NCBI GenBank assembly: GCA_012295275.1
Contig: CM022670.1
Coordinates: 36,591,768-36,655,767 of the forward strand
Direction of reading: 5' to 3'
DNA length: 64,000 nucleotides
Source of the DNA: Chrysomallon squamiferum
Lineage: Eukaryota > Mollusca > Gastropoda > Neomphalida > Peltospiridae
Below the pieces are notes generated by a model, which saw only the letters and a list, made by a program, of their open reading frames with translations, ran no database searches and had not been told where the DNA came from. This document shows, one piece after another, positions 47,716 to 61,750 of this stretch (position 1 is its first letter; each line of letters begins with the position of its first letter). The position numbers and the translations under genes are program-made.

Positions 47716-50700
47716 ATGCCTCGAAGATCATTTCGCAAAAAGAAAAGTAAAAAAGACAATTGTGAAGACGACCAAAGCATTAGTGAATCATCTCACAAAA
47801 CAAAAAATAAACTTGAAAATTACCATGAGGCAGTCCAGCTAGTTCCCACTTTGCAGAGTGAAAACAGAAAACTGAGATTGGAATTAGAATACCTAAAACA
47901 TGCAGCCAGTCCCAGTCAAACAAACCTACCAACAATTGTTTCCGGACCGACGCAGGAAACACGGCGTTCTTTCACTCAAAGCCAAGTCACAACAGAAATA
48001 CAACGAGACGTCCATGAGAACTGCAATCTTCGTTTGCAAGAACAACAAGCGACAATAAGAGATCTGTCTGCCAGACTGAAAGAAACTGAAGACAAACTCA
48101 GAAAGAAGGATGCTGCAGATCAGATTCTGTACGACGCCGGGCACAGTTTGGTTTCAACTATGGAAAACAGATTCGAGAACATGTTATTTGATACATTAGA
48201 GAGACTCGGGAAAAAAATTGATGAGAGTCTGAAAGAAAAACTAGATTATGCAATGAAGATATTGACACAACAACTCAAAGCGGCAGAAGAGTCCCATGAA
48301 AGGAAACAGTACAGTGATCTATTGATGGAAGTAAGTAAAAGTGTAATGATTTTGTTTTATTATTATTGTTTTTTTTGTTATTGTCATGCGCGTGTCTGGT
48401 GCATTTGTAAGTATCTGCATCAAAATAACTTAAAGAGTACATTTGATGGTACGAATAAATGGTCTAAAAATACTTTATGCTTGAAAGTTATTATTTTTGA
48501 CGACCTGTTGTAGCTCGAAACAAAAACTGACAACAAAATAATACTGTGCCAATTATTAGAATAGCGTCAAATCGAAAATTTACTGTATAATTTTTACTAC
48601 AGAAACAAAGAGAAAAATTATTAATAAGTCATATATTTTCTACTGACAAAGGTTGCTGACAAATTTTGTTTTCGTTTATATAATGGAAACTATTCATTTC
48701 ATTTAGATGTTTTGCACCGTGGATGAGTTCAAGAAGAGGTATTTAGATGTTCTCGAGAAAGTAGAAGTACATTTTGCTAGAGACAGGATAGGGAATGACA
48801 GAATGAAAGAAATAGAAATGATGAAGCAACAATGCAAAACACTGGAACAAGTCTTAGCAAGAGAAGTGAAATCTCACAGTCACCTTTGGATGAGAGTAAG
48901 TAAAAATATAATAATTGTCAATTTTTTGACTACTTTTATTTTCTACCAACAAATCAAATACAACGTTAATAGCAGTACTTATTTAGTTAGTTATTATTAT
49001 CGCTTTTAATTTTAATAGCTGCAACAGTAACATTATTTATTTGTTTGTTCGTTTAGTTAGTCAGTTACTTTTATTGTAGTGCCGGTGCATTTGCATGCAC
49101 TTATGTTTATCTTGTTAAGATCGGTCAACACTATGTATGATAACGTCATGAATCTTGTATTCTCGGTTTTGTTATTAATAATAAATATTCAGAAACGGAA
49201 ACCGTAATCAATAGTATGTAAATCGTTGGAGAATGAAATGAAATAATTTAGTTATCTGCTGAAGTACAAATATTATATTTTTTATCTGTTAATATGTTTT
49301 TCCTCGGTAATATGTATATGCGTATGTATGTGCTTCTCTGATTCTGTCTCAATAAGCTCATAAAGTAACACAAATACAGTAGCATCTCGATTTAACAGAC
49401 TCACAGATTTGAAGTGTTGTCCACTGTTGCCGAAACACTTTAAGTCATAAACGTTTAAAAAGGATAATATTTTAATGTTATAGTTCTATAAGTTTATTCT
49501 TTTCAATTTTATATGCTCACTATTTTTAATGTAAAATTTAATACTTTATTTTTCTTTTTGTTTTTTTTGTAAAAGGTCCTTTGCCATAATCAATAGTGAT
49601 GTTTTATAGAAATGATATACAGTTAGGATCACTAAACAATTACACGATGAAAGCCTGTACGTGAAATAAATTAGGGACGACACAAAGAAAAAGTTTACTT
49701 TAGAACTAATGGAATTAGTATATGCTAAAAATGAAGTCAGTTGACTTGTTGACTTTTAAACCAATAATTTACTGTATGATGTTACTACAGCAGTAAATAA
49801 AGAGAAAAATCTGGAATCAAATATCAGTAATAAAGCATTTATTTTCAATCGAAGAAAGCTAGTGGGAGGTTTCCTTTATACAACGGAAAATATTAATTTC
49901 ATTTGTTCAAATTTAATTTCAGGTACACGAAATTAATATATCTTCTGTTTTGAACAAACAAGACGAATGTGCTAGATTAGTACGTAGTTTGCTGGCATCA
50001 ACAGAAACTACTAGCAGCAAGTTAACAGAACTGCTGACTTTGGCAAAGGAGGAAAGTAAACGATCAAATGAGAATCGGAACTATCTGCCTGCACATATTT
50101 TAGGATTTGCATATCGAATTGAAAAAAAGTTCGGTATGTTTAGAATCAGTTACGAAACCAAACGTTTCCATTTCAAAAAAATAAATAAATAAAAAATAAA
50201 TAAATGTGTGTTACAACTAAACAAATAATAATCAGCAGTAATGGAATCAAAAGCCATACAGTAATGATAACAACACTATAGATTATTATTACCTTTTCAT
50301 TTTGATATGTTGCTACATCGTTTCTCTGTATTTGATATAATTTATATTTATTAATTTGTTTATTGGGTGCTATAAACTCTGTTGCTGTTTGTTCTATTTT
50401 TTTTTTTTTTCTTTCTTGGTACTTGTCGTTGTTGTTTATTTATAATTTTTTCTTTGTTTTAATTAATTATTCACGTGCTTTTCCAGACGACAAAGATAAA
50501 GTCATGAAGTTTGGTTTAGCTCTAGGCTTAAACAGCTGTACAGTGCAGAAAATAGTTAATGAAGAAAATGGAAAAGTTTTCTGGGAGGTGCTATACGAAT
50601 GGAACAAAACGTCAGTCCATCGCTGATTTGATTTCCGCTTGTCAAAGATTATCTATCTGTCCATTCTATGGTAAGACTTGTTTATTATTTGTTGCTAGTT

Positions 50701-50768
50701 TGTCTAATTACTTTCTTTTTTCTTGTGTTATTTAACATAAATCTGATTATTATTATTATAATTATTAC

Positions 50769-50822
<54 letters not shown>

Positions 50823-51670
50823 CTTTTTTTTTTCTTTTTTTGCAAAGATGGTTTAATGCCTCCTGATCACAGCACAGCTATTGAAAAGGCATACAGCAGA
50901 CTTGCAAAGGACATATTTGTAGAATATGTAGTGATATACCTGCGTGACAAAGCTGTGTTGTCACTTTGTGATGTTGATTACATTCTCAGTCCAGAGACAA
51001 GAATAGAAAAGTTTCGACGTCTCGTCGACACCCTTCCTCTGTTTGGAGAGAAAGCTTTCGACTGCTTGGTGGAAGCTTTGACCAAATCAGGTCAAAATCA
51101 TCTTGCTAACATACTGTCAGGTAAGATTATGCATATTTTTGTTATTATTATTACTTTTTTCTTTTTATTCTGAAAGGGAATCATGATCTGGTCCACGAGA
51201 AGAAAAAAAAAAAAAAAAAAAAAATGAAATTATACATAACTTTTGAGATGACAGAAGCTTCGTTACGACAAAATAACAACAACATAATATTGAGTGGCAA
51301 AAATGTAAGAGGAAATTGTCATATATGATTTATTTAATTTATTTAATTTTATTATTATTATTTTGTTGAGTTTTTCTTCTTTCACTTACTAAGTTAAATT
51401 TTTATTTTTGTTTATTTTTTCTCTGTATGTGTGTTTGTGTGCGAAAACACTTTTTTCTTCTTTTTTTCTGTATTTTCTTAAGATGAACTAAACAAACTGA
51501 CTCCTGTTTCGGACACACTAAGCAGGGAAGAATATGAGCAACAACTGGAAAGTGAAATACAAAGAACTAAGACCGATTTTGACCTAAGTTCCTTTATTCT
51601 TATGTTATTATTCCTCTTGTCACTATTTATTTTCTATAAAATCCGATATATTAATACTGAATTTGTTTAA
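47716..51670 (+). CDS. coil/death/CARD tail-anchored paralogue D (death exon frameshifted)
   Basis: Exons: 47716-48330, 48707-48895, 49923-50133, death-like 50487-50670, CARD 50848-51120, tail 51483-51670. The first exon starts with a strongly basic stretch (MPRRSFRKKKSKKD) unlike B or C, then coiled coil. A second coil exon of 63 codons, phase 0, resembles the last part of B's coil and occurs only here. The death-like exon is 184 bases rather than 198: the acceptor has slid 12 bases in frame, and a 2-base deletion gives a stop at 50624-50626. Because that exon is flanked by phase-1 introns, skipping it restores a 491-residue frame: coil, linker, CARD, tail anchor (FILMLLFLLSLFIFYKIR). If it is included, the product ends after a partial death domain. 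The CARD is intact. The 3' part is nearly identical to gene A. I keep it as coding because every other exon and splice site is intact, but it may be a pseudogene. Confidence 0.6.
49377..49774. mobile_element. pogo/Tigger-type MITE in intron of gene D
   Basis: Same terminal sequences and TA flanks as 13328-13726, from which it differs by very few bases. Confidence 0.65.
50769..50835. repeat. (ATT)n microsatellite before the CARD exon
   Basis: Pure ATT run followed by poly-T up to the CARD-exon acceptor. The counterpart in gene A is 14735-14815, with a different number of units. It may serve as the pyrimidine-rich tract. Confidence 0.9.
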
Positions 51671-54600
51671 AGGTTAATGGGCAGTGATCAATTATTCATG
51701 TTTAACAGTTTTCAAATTATGGCTGACTACTAAAAAAAAGATGTTTTTATAGTGTTTTACTAATATGGAATTTTTTATAGATTTGTTTTATTATTATTTA
51801 TAAAGTATCTTGTATCGTTAAAGTTTTTGTCTAAAACAATGCTCCTTAATGAGATAATTGAAACTAGATACGTAATATTAAAATGATTAAAAATGAGTCA
51901 TCGGTGAATTACATTTTGTGACAAAGATTCAAAATCAGTGAAGAGAGGTTGAACTTAAAGAGAAAATTTGACTTATGATGGCTTACAAAGATGAATTTTA
52001 TAATAAATGTATTTTAACTTGTTGTATAGGTGTTTCAGTTAATCAGAATGCAATGTATTTTTTATAATTATTATTTTTTTCTGAAATGAGAATAAAGAAT
52101 CAAAAACATGAAATGCCATATAAAAAAGTTTATTTCTGAAAACAGTGTATTATGTAAAAGATGCATTTAAAAATGTTAATACAACTATATAATAACATCT
52201 GAATATTATAAAAGATACAAAGACTAGCCAAATTTTATTACTGTCTTTCTATAAAAAACAAATTAAGTTATTCATAGACCCTACGTTATCAAGTGTGCAT
52301 GTGAAAAAAGAACAACTTTGACATAAAACCAGAGTCAGGTCATTTGATATAGAATGTTATTTTTCTTGTATGTATTTGTAACAATGCCAGTCTAATTACT
52401 TCAAACACACTGGATCCTGCAAACTGAATCAGCAATTAAGTCACGGTTCATGCATCAAAAAACAAAAATCATAGATTTCATTCTTGAAATAAGAGATTTT
52501 GTAAACATAACAAATCAAGCATTTCTGTTTTTGAAATCAGAAGTCAGCTATGAAAATTCAGCAAACCTTTGCAATTATGCAGGTTGTGGCAAAAAGAGTG
52601 ACAAGCTTAAGACTTAAGAAATATGAATGTTTACATAACTCATTATCTCCAAAATGTGAAATGAAAATAGCAGACTGAAGAAATTTGGCCACTTTTTTCG
52701 ATGATTACCAATATTTAACATATCTCTGCAATCAAACAAGCTTTGGAAAATGGAGTGGTGTCAAAATGAAGCTGATGAAATCAGATTTCTTTATAATATT
52801 TATATAACTCAATATTCCAAAAATGTAAATTCATCTTTCATTCATTGTGCAGTTACAAATATTTTTAAAACAAACTGCTAAAATAACAGATTTGAAAATG
52901 TAAATATTAGGCAACTATTAAACTAAAATTAAAAGGTTTATTTTTAATGAAATCTACAAATAGTAAATAATCGTGACATAAAAGATATTTTCGAAAATTT
53001 AAATATGTAAATATTTTAATCATTTCTTCCTTAGAAACTTTACGTTCTAACATTAAAACATTTAATACCAAATACATAAACCTAAATTTATAACAACTTG
53101 CAATTTAACCAAACTTTTGGAATATATTAAGAGAAATAATTATTAATATTCACTAATATTCTAATATAAAAACATGATTAGGTTTATCTTTTCAGTGTAT
53201 ATATCATAAAATTAAATAAAATATATTTAAAAAAATAAATGGCATTCAAAATTGTAATAAATTTCACTGTTGAATAATCATGTCAAGCATCCTAAATCCA
53301 AATAAATAAATAAAAAGTACTATTAATTTAAGAATTTTGCAATATCATATAGAAAGTATTAACTATTATATTATTCTGAAAATCTAATATTTCTTTTAAA
53401 AATAATACATTTTATCATTTAATAATAGTTTTAATTTGTTTTCCCATGATGAAATACAAGAATACAAATGTACATATAAAATGTTTTTAAATAAATAAAT
53501 AAAAAGAATACGAAATTATTTCTTTTATTTTAAAAGAATACTTGGCCAAACATCAGGAGAACTGTGGAATATTAATAGTACCAATTGATGTTAAATCTAT
53601 AGTGTTGTTTAAAATTAATATTATTTAGTAATACATACATATGATATCTGGCCTGAATATTCTTTTAGTAACTGATCAACTATTCTGTCTTCTCAAGCAG
53701 TACATTATAATATGTGAAAAATATATGATCAATAAAATCACTTCCACCAAAATATGAACATAATAAAGCAAGAAAGTATCAAAGTTGTATAAATTATTAA
53801 AATATAGTAAATTATGATAAATATAAATAAATGTTTAACAATCATTTTAATCACTATACATTATTGGTGTTTTGTTCTGTCACAACCATTTATGTTTTGT
53901 AAATGTGTATATATGTATTCATAAATAGCAAATACATTAAAATAAATAAATATATACTAAAAAATATGAACAAACAGTGCAATGTTTGGAATGTATTTGA
54001 TAAAATATTTTGAAATATTAAGTTTCTATGTTAATTTTTAAAAAGTTTTTTCTAATTTTTTTTTTTACAGTTTAAATCATCTATTAAAAAGATATGAGGC
54101 AAAGATAAAAATTAAATAATAATAAAAATAAGTGACCTGATAATTCAGTAATATTACAAAGTTGAAATAATGTTTCTTTCTCTTATTTCTTTTACGTACA
54201 AAAGAATAAAGAATGAAGGTTTAGAGGCATTTTATCATCAAAATGTGTAGGCATTAGGAGTCACTTTTTGTGCGATTCCATTGGTTGGAAGCAGTCAAAC
54301 ATGTTTCCAGTCACTTTTTGTAAAAGAACTTAAAAAAATAAATACAAAAAACCCCAGCTAAACTATATGCCACTGTTCAATTAAAAAATGAAAGTAAAGA
54401 AGCACTGCTGAAAATTTTATAAATCAAAAGAGATGTATAAATATGTTTTTTATTCATGTGTCTCCATTTAACGCCTGCTTTTAATAATAATGGTACTAGT
54501 AATCACTACAAAATTATAAATTTTACTTTTCATAATTCATCTAAGAAATATAAAATCAACAGGGAGTGATGAATAAAGTTTGATTCTCATAATTAAAATT

Positions 54601-54808
54601 ACTAAAACTCTGTAACAAAACGTTCTGCCAGTTGTAACTACCTAACCCTTGGATGTGTGAGTAGATGATCACAGGATAATTTGAGTTCACTGTCTTATTA
54701 ATGGCTACTTGTTCTCTAAGTAGAAGGGAATTAAAAAAAGTTTCATCTCAAAAGAAACTGTTTTCAAAATATTTTCACATAAATTTTGTATTTTTCTTGA
54801 ACATTCCA
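51671..54808. other. intergenic region between gene D and M6-like copy 2
   Basis: Near-identical to 15649-18727, with an extra taaataaataaataaaaaga stretch at about 53490. No coding signal. Confidence 0.7.
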
Positions 54809-57800
54809 TCAACGGCCTAAATAAGGTGGAGGTCCCTTCTGACTTCTGTCGTGAATGCTGTTCAGTTCCAGTTCTTCCATTTCAACAGCATCTCGGTACT
54901 CAGTCAACTCCTTTGAAATCTTAATGCGTGTGTAGTCTGCTGCAAGACAAGTCATGAAGAGGGTCTAGAAAAAAATATATATTAATTTATATACAGAAAT
55001 GCAACTATGAAAAACCAGTTATGGTTATCAGCTGAACAGGACCCAACAAATTTGTTTTCTTCTTTTTATTTAAATACCATGACATAAAATGCTGGGCCAC
55101 AAATCAGACTATAGTTACTTAAGTTAATTTAATAAGATAAATTAAACTGACAACATTAGATGAAACATTTCTGAATAATTTATTCATCACTAAAAATATG
55201 GCTTATCTTCAAACTATAGACAGAAAACTGACTTTTGAAGGTTTGTTTATTATTTTCATCTAGAGATTTTGATATGCCTTATTACTAAAATTTTAAAATT
55301 TACCTCTTACATATATCATGTTATATAGTTTACTTTATTTCATTGTACTTTCTTATACCTGTCTAAAAGGTTAATACTTACAACACATGAAACAACACTG
55401 TTGTTTTAGAAAATACTTATTTAAAAAAAATATAATTATAAATATTTTTATAATCTCACCATTCCAAGAACAATGAATATAGCTCCTATGGAAGCAACAC
55501 AAAACAAGGGACCAGCCTCAATCACCTCAAAAATTAATTAATTACTAAAACTCTGTAACAAAACGTTCTGCCACTTGTAACTACCTAACCCTTGGATGTG
55601 TGAGTAGAGGATCACAGGATATTTTGAGTTCACTGTCTTATTAATGGCTACTTGTTCTCTAAGTAGAAGGGAATTAAGAAACTTTTCATATCAAAAGAAA
55701 CTTTTAGAAACATCTTCACATCAATGTTATATACGGTGGAGGTCCCATCTGACGTCTGTCGTGAATGCTGTTCAGTTCTAGTTCTTCCATTTCAACATCA
55801 TCTCGGTATTCAATCAACTCCTTTGAAATCTTAATGCGTGTATAGTTTGCTGTCAGAGAAAAAAAATTATATATTTAAATTCATTTATATACAGAAAGGC
55901 AACCATGGAAAAACCAGTTATGGTTATCAGTGAACAGGACCATGAAAAAAAAAATGCTAGGCCACATGCGAGACTATAGTTACTTAACTTAATTTGATAA
56001 GATAAATTAAACTCACAATATAAGATGAAACATTTCTGAATAATTTATTCATCACTAAAAATATGGCTTATCTTCAAAGTAATATACAGAAAACTGACTT
56101 TTGAAGGTTTTATTTGTTTGTTATTTTCATCTAGAGATTTGTATATTAACTTTATTTCAAGAAGAAGCCTTTTGAGAATTTTGAAAAGTTTACCTCTTAC
56201 ATGTATAATATTATATAATTTACTTTATTTCAGTGTACTTTCTTACACCCATCTAAAAAAATTAATACTTACATAACACACATGAAACAAAACTATTGTT
56301 TTTAAAAAATACTTATTTTTTAAAATGTAAAATTAAATATTTTTAGACTCTCACCATTCCGAGAACAATGAATAAAGATCCTATGGAAGCAACACAAAAC
56401 AAAGGACCAGCCTCAATCACCTAAAAATAAAAATAAATAAAAATAATTTATAAAAGTTTGCTAGGAAATTAATTTCATAAAATAACAACATTGCCTATAA
56501 AAACTTTTAGTTAGCTCCCTTGAAAGGTTTGGATATTCTCATTATGAACAGAATGTAATTATTAAACTTAAAACTGATATTATATAATTTTAAAATAATA
56601 ACAATGACAGAAATATGTAACAATCTATACTGTTTAGTTATATATGCTGAAATATTAGTCAATTCAGATCAATATTTATAAATTTCATAGTAGTACATAA
56701 TTTTATACAGGTTAATTCATTTTTAAATTATCTATATATATTTTAAATAATTAAGAATGAAAATGATTTTTACAAATAATTACAGCAATCACATGAGAAC
56801 GTAACAATCTGTGTTGTTTGTTTACATTAATATTTAGTGCAGTAAATATGTTTACACATGTTAATTAACTTACTGTATCACACATTTGTTTAACTTCACC
56901 TTCACTTTAACTTTTCCAGGTGTTGAAAAACTGACTGGATAAACAGAACCCCAATACACACCTAAATGTGAAAAAGAAAAAAAATCATTAAAAAAACAAT
57001 GTATGCAAGTGGCCTTAAAAATGACTACTGTTAGTAAATTTAATTGAAATTATCTTTATAAATTTATAAACTGTACAAATTCATGTTCATCAGAAATAGG
57101 TTTCATGAAACAGTATGTTATAAAGTAGCATGTTTCTTCATCTTCTCTAATTTGTAAAACTTGAGAATAAATATAATTTTGTTCTGATTAGTTTTATTGT
57201 TTTTTTGTTTTTGTTTTTTTAAAGTAATATTAAAGTAGGTTTTATAGTATTTTTGGAACTTTACTTTCACTGCATTTTGAAGGAAACAAAATACATGTTT
57301 TTATATGTAAACATAAAGAAAACAATTTTATCATTTATTTACAAAACAATTCAGTGTGTTTCAAAAATATATTTGACACAAAAAATAAATTGTAAATTAT
57401 ATGAATACAAGACAAACAGAGACAACTGTAAAATGTCTTACCAAACTGAGTCAGGTTGAAGCAGTAAGTAAGTGTTTTGTGTTTCTGTTATCAGAATCCA
57501 GCCAAGATTGTGAATGTACGTGATAACAGTGAACTGAAAAAATAAACAGAGATAATTATTAGTATTTCACATTTACATTTATTTTTAGTGGAATTCCTCC
57601 CCCAAAACAATCTTTACCAAACTTCCACAAACCAAATATAATAAAATTTAATTTGCATAATTAAAAAATTGAAAAGTAAAGTTAACTATTTAGGGAACAT
57701 AGTACAAGAAATATAAAAATGTTCAGAATTAGTAATATATGTAAACTTTTAACAATAAAAGAATAAATTTTATAATTCTTATTCTATCATAAAATAACAC

Positions 57801-58722
57801 TACATACATTAAACATATTCTGATACTTGTAATTAAAAGTTAATACTAATTTTTCTTTCGGGGCAGTGTTACTATTTGCCTTTTTGAATACTGGATTGAC
57901 AAAATTTCATAGATTTTATATAAACATAAATTTCATAGACTATATAAACATAAATTCAAAATATTGTAAAAATTTGGACTTTTGCATACAAATAAAAATA
58001 CATTAGATAGTTAGATACTAACAAATGCTGCAGACACTTTTCCTCCCATAATGCACTTTGCACCAGAATACACATTCTGTCGTGTTGCACCAGTTGCCAG
58101 AAATCCAAATATCAACAAGATAACAGCATACACAGCCATTGCTACAGCAATGACAACAAAAACCACCTGGATAACCTCCAACCTAAATTTGTCATTAACA
58201 AACAAAGAAATTAAAAATTAAATTTAAACATAATAATTTTAATATTTATTTAGAGTACAATTAGCCATTACTGTTGTTACAGAAATAACCCAGAAGGTAT
58301 CTCCCTATAATCAATTATTTTGTTTTCCCATTTTGATAATTTTCATAAATTTTATTATTTATTATATTTTTTCCTAGTCTTTAAAAAAATATATACGCAA
58401 CACGATTTCATACCCTATAAATATTGAACATATTCTTTCTGAATTTATAAAAGTTTATTGGCAATTCTTAACTGATTTACTGGTTCAGTAAGTAGAGCTG
58501 TACAATCATACTAAGTTTAATATGAATATTTGTGTACAATACCAACCAGCTAACATTAAACAGAAACAGATCATTCAGAACATCTTTAATGATTAGACTG
58601 AGGGCTTTGTATGATGTTCCACAAAACACACCAACTCCTAATCCTATGATACATATAACTGCTGCCAGTAAAGAAGCAAAGAGGCATACATTCACAAACG
58701 TTAATAATCCTTGGACACACAC
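54809..58722 (-). pseudogene. M6/proteolipid-type protein, copy 2 (non-processed pseudogene)
   Basis: Exons on the minus strand: 58722-58547 (TM1; two codons longer than copy 1, giving GLGVGVFCG), 58182-58023 (TM2, FLATGATRQNVYSGAKCIMG), 57533-57442 (TM3), 56961-56874, and TM4 at both 56420-56355 and 55525-55460. The last exon is at 54964-54809, with a partial duplicate near 55740-55850. The TM3 exon has lost ~70 bases, deleting the membrane segment and shifting frame. The 56.9 kb exon does not read through to the expected VKQMCDT segment in one frame. Both TM4 exons are open here, unlike copy 1. The 3' end is tandemly duplicated, so two TM4 exons and one and a half final exons exist. The exon encoding the true start is not found. 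Confidence 0.8.
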
Positions 58723-58881
58723 CTTAAAATATACCATTAATATTGATTTATTTAAATTAATGATAACATCTGTAATTACAAAAGTTATTAGATTTGTCAC
58801 GAACTTTAAGAAAAGCATAAATATGAACAATAATCATATATTACATATTGGCAGATTGTTGATAAATATTATTCATGTATA

Positions 58882-58916
<35 letters not shown>

Positions 58917-58929
58917 CTCTGAATATAAA

Positions 58930-59990
58930 TATGTGGCTTAGTAATTCTGCTTGTTCCATCAATCATTTGTCTAATGGTTGAACTACTTGACAGGCAAAAT
59001 TCAGGGACCCAGTTAGTGATTGCAATGTTTTTAAAGTAGCCTTTCTTTTCATGAGATTAATCTCTATGAGCTTCCTTAATTCAAACAATACCATATAATT
59101 TGTATCTATTTCAATACCGCGAAAAATTAGAACTGTGCTGAATCCCACAGTTCTCTCTTCTGCAGTGGGAATTCCCAAATGGCAACACTGTCTGAAAACT
59201 TCCTATTACCTTGTGACATTCATTTGACCCTGCCCTGCTCCCCCAAAAAGAAAACTGTCTCACTGAATAAAAGTGGAGAACTTTTCAAATAAAGTACAAC
59301 TGACTGATGCACCCATGGGTGAACACTTGTAGTTGCACAGATCATCCATTTTAAACCCTAATAAACTGAAATCCCCTGGAAATACTGAGTTTGTATCAGA
59401 TTTTCCTAACAGGGCCATCTGGCTTACCATCTGAATGCTTTGCACTGCATCATCCATACTGACATAATGTACAGAACAAACATTTGGATCAATATGATTA
59501 TTTACCAAATCAAGGTCTGGATATGAAAGATGGTGAATATCTCTGAAATCTCCATCATTTTTTGGTAACAATCCCATATTTTTTGCCGCAATTTTTGTGG
59601 TGTATTGACCCCTATTTTGTCAAACGTCACGAAAGGACGATATTTACCAAATCAATTTCAACATTGCTAATATTCAACTCACTTTTTCCCGCTTGTTCTG
59701 CCTTGCCGGGCACCCAGTGCGAAGCTGATAGTGATAGAACTTTAGAAGGGATTGGCCGATCAGTCGTGTCGTTCCCTTCGTGAATAATTGTGGAATCGGC
59801 CATTGCCCTTTTGTCTTGGGCCACGCTGTTGGTGCAGCTCAGTCGTTAGAAAACGAGTTGGGCCTCCTTTTTGGTCTGCCTACGTCTGTCGCAGAAAAAG
59901 AGTTTTGGGGAAGAAAAGAGAAAGGGATTCTCGTTACGATTGCAAGACAACTACGGTTAATTGCCGTTCGCTATTACCTCCCCTGCACCA
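58930..59990 (-). mobile_element. degenerate DIRS/Ngaro-like reverse-transcriptase remnant, copy 2
   Basis: Second copy of 22330-23710 with the same RT blocks (FRDIHHLSYPDLD, LLGFKMDDLCNYKCSPMGAS, SLTGSLNFACQVV). It has lost ~245 bp upstream of the first RT block and ~70 bp around the YLDS box, so the catalytic region is gone. It preserves a longer open RT stretch at 59260-59577. Confidence 0.7.
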
Positions 59991-61750
59991 TATACTACTA
60001 ACCACCCAACTAGTTCTATTTTTTTTTCCTCGATTTTAAATGGGCATATTAGGTATTACGAATAATCTGTATTAAATAACTGTTGAATCTTACTAATATG
60101 ATGAATAATTGAAAAATTAAACTATAATGACAGTATGTAGTACTTTCGTTGATAAGACATGGTAGACAAAACATCTTAGGGGCAATTTCAGCATTTTTAG
60201 GGCACCTTTCTTTTTTCCATTAAAAGCAATAAATAAATAAATATTTGAAATAAACATAAATGCAATTAATGTTTTTGCTTTAATAAATCAATGGCAAAAT
60301 ATAAACAGATATATTTATTAAATTAATAATACATTTTTTAAAGTGTTTTTCAGTCTGCTGCTATCATGTAGTAGTTGCTGTAAAATAGGAAAAGAATGAA
60401 TAAAAATCAATGTGTTCATTTGTAAATGCTTAGTACTTTTATACAAACTGTTGGTTTAGTTTTATTATTCATTTTATGCCGCCTAATCATGCAGTTTGTT
60501 TCAACAACCTACGTGTAGGTATTATTTAAAAAATCAAATAACGGCTTTTAACGTAACAATAAAATAAAGTAATAAAATTGAATGTGCATAGGATAATTAT
60601 AAATTATCATTAAAAATTACGAATTCTTAAATAATGATTTAAATAATTATCAGAACATCCGAAAAAGTAACAGAATTAATAAGGAGCACTGATAATTCCA
60701 GTTCAGATTAGAAATTCACCATCGCCTTATTAAAAGCCAAAGGTACGTAAAATAACCTTTGTTGTAATCAGGCGCAGTAACTCATGCTGGTCTGAAGCGG
60801 GTTTCCTCTATCTGTTATTGTCTACAGAGGAAATTACAACACCTTTATAGAAGTCATATCTAATAATTATTAATAGAGAAATACAGTATCATTATAAATT
60901 ATTTTATTATTATTATTTTTGTTCTTAATTAATATTATTGGTAATCTTAGCAACAGAAGTAGTTATATATAAAGTGACAATAATAAATTAAATTAATAAA
61001 AAGAAAAAAATTGTAAAATTGACAGACACGTAAGTAAACAAGCACTGAAAACAGAATACACAGTTGCTGTATCAGCGCTTCAGTTTCTGGTTAGTAACGG
61101 TTTATTGTAATATCATATGAAAAGCCCAGTAAGGAAATATTTCTAACAAAGTAAGTTGTAAGTTATTATCAAATTATTTAGAGATCAAATAATTAGCAAA
61201 ATCATAACAGTCTTTTTTAAATGCCACACAAAGTAATATTTATTTACACGTATATTTTAATTTCAGCTTTTAATCTCGCTAAATGTATAAAGATATAATT
61301 CATCAGCTTTCTATATAAAATATCATTTGACCTAATTATTACTATATATTTTACTTTCATAACGAAAAAAAAGTCTTTACATTTTATAATAATTTTACCT
61401 TAGTTTTATATATATATATATATATAACGCATAAATGAATTTTTCTCCATTTTTCCTTTATTTATTTATTTAGTTAGTTAGTTATTTTATTTTACTAATT
61501 TTAGTAGCTATCAACAAATATAGTACAACGTTAATTATTTAGTCATTTATTTTTGTCGCTTTTAATTTTAGTAGTTCGTAACAGTAACATTTGTTTGTTT
61601 GTTTACTTAATTAGTTACTTAGTTTTTTTTTTTATATTCATGATACCAATATTAATAGCTGCAACAACAAAACTGGTATACGAATAATATTAGTAATTTA
61701 TTTATTAACAACAAAAATAATATTCCAATTTATATTCAATTATACAAAAC
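59991..61750. other. 5' flank of gene E, copy of B flank
   Basis: Near-identical to 23740-25500. No coding sequence. A (TA)n run at 61407-61425 is longer than in the B flank. Confidence 0.65.

Noticed and set aside
57253-57459. 68-codon plus-strand frame
   Set aside because: Lies in an M6-like pseudogene intron; the near-identical copy at about 20300 is not kept open, and there is no recognisable domain.
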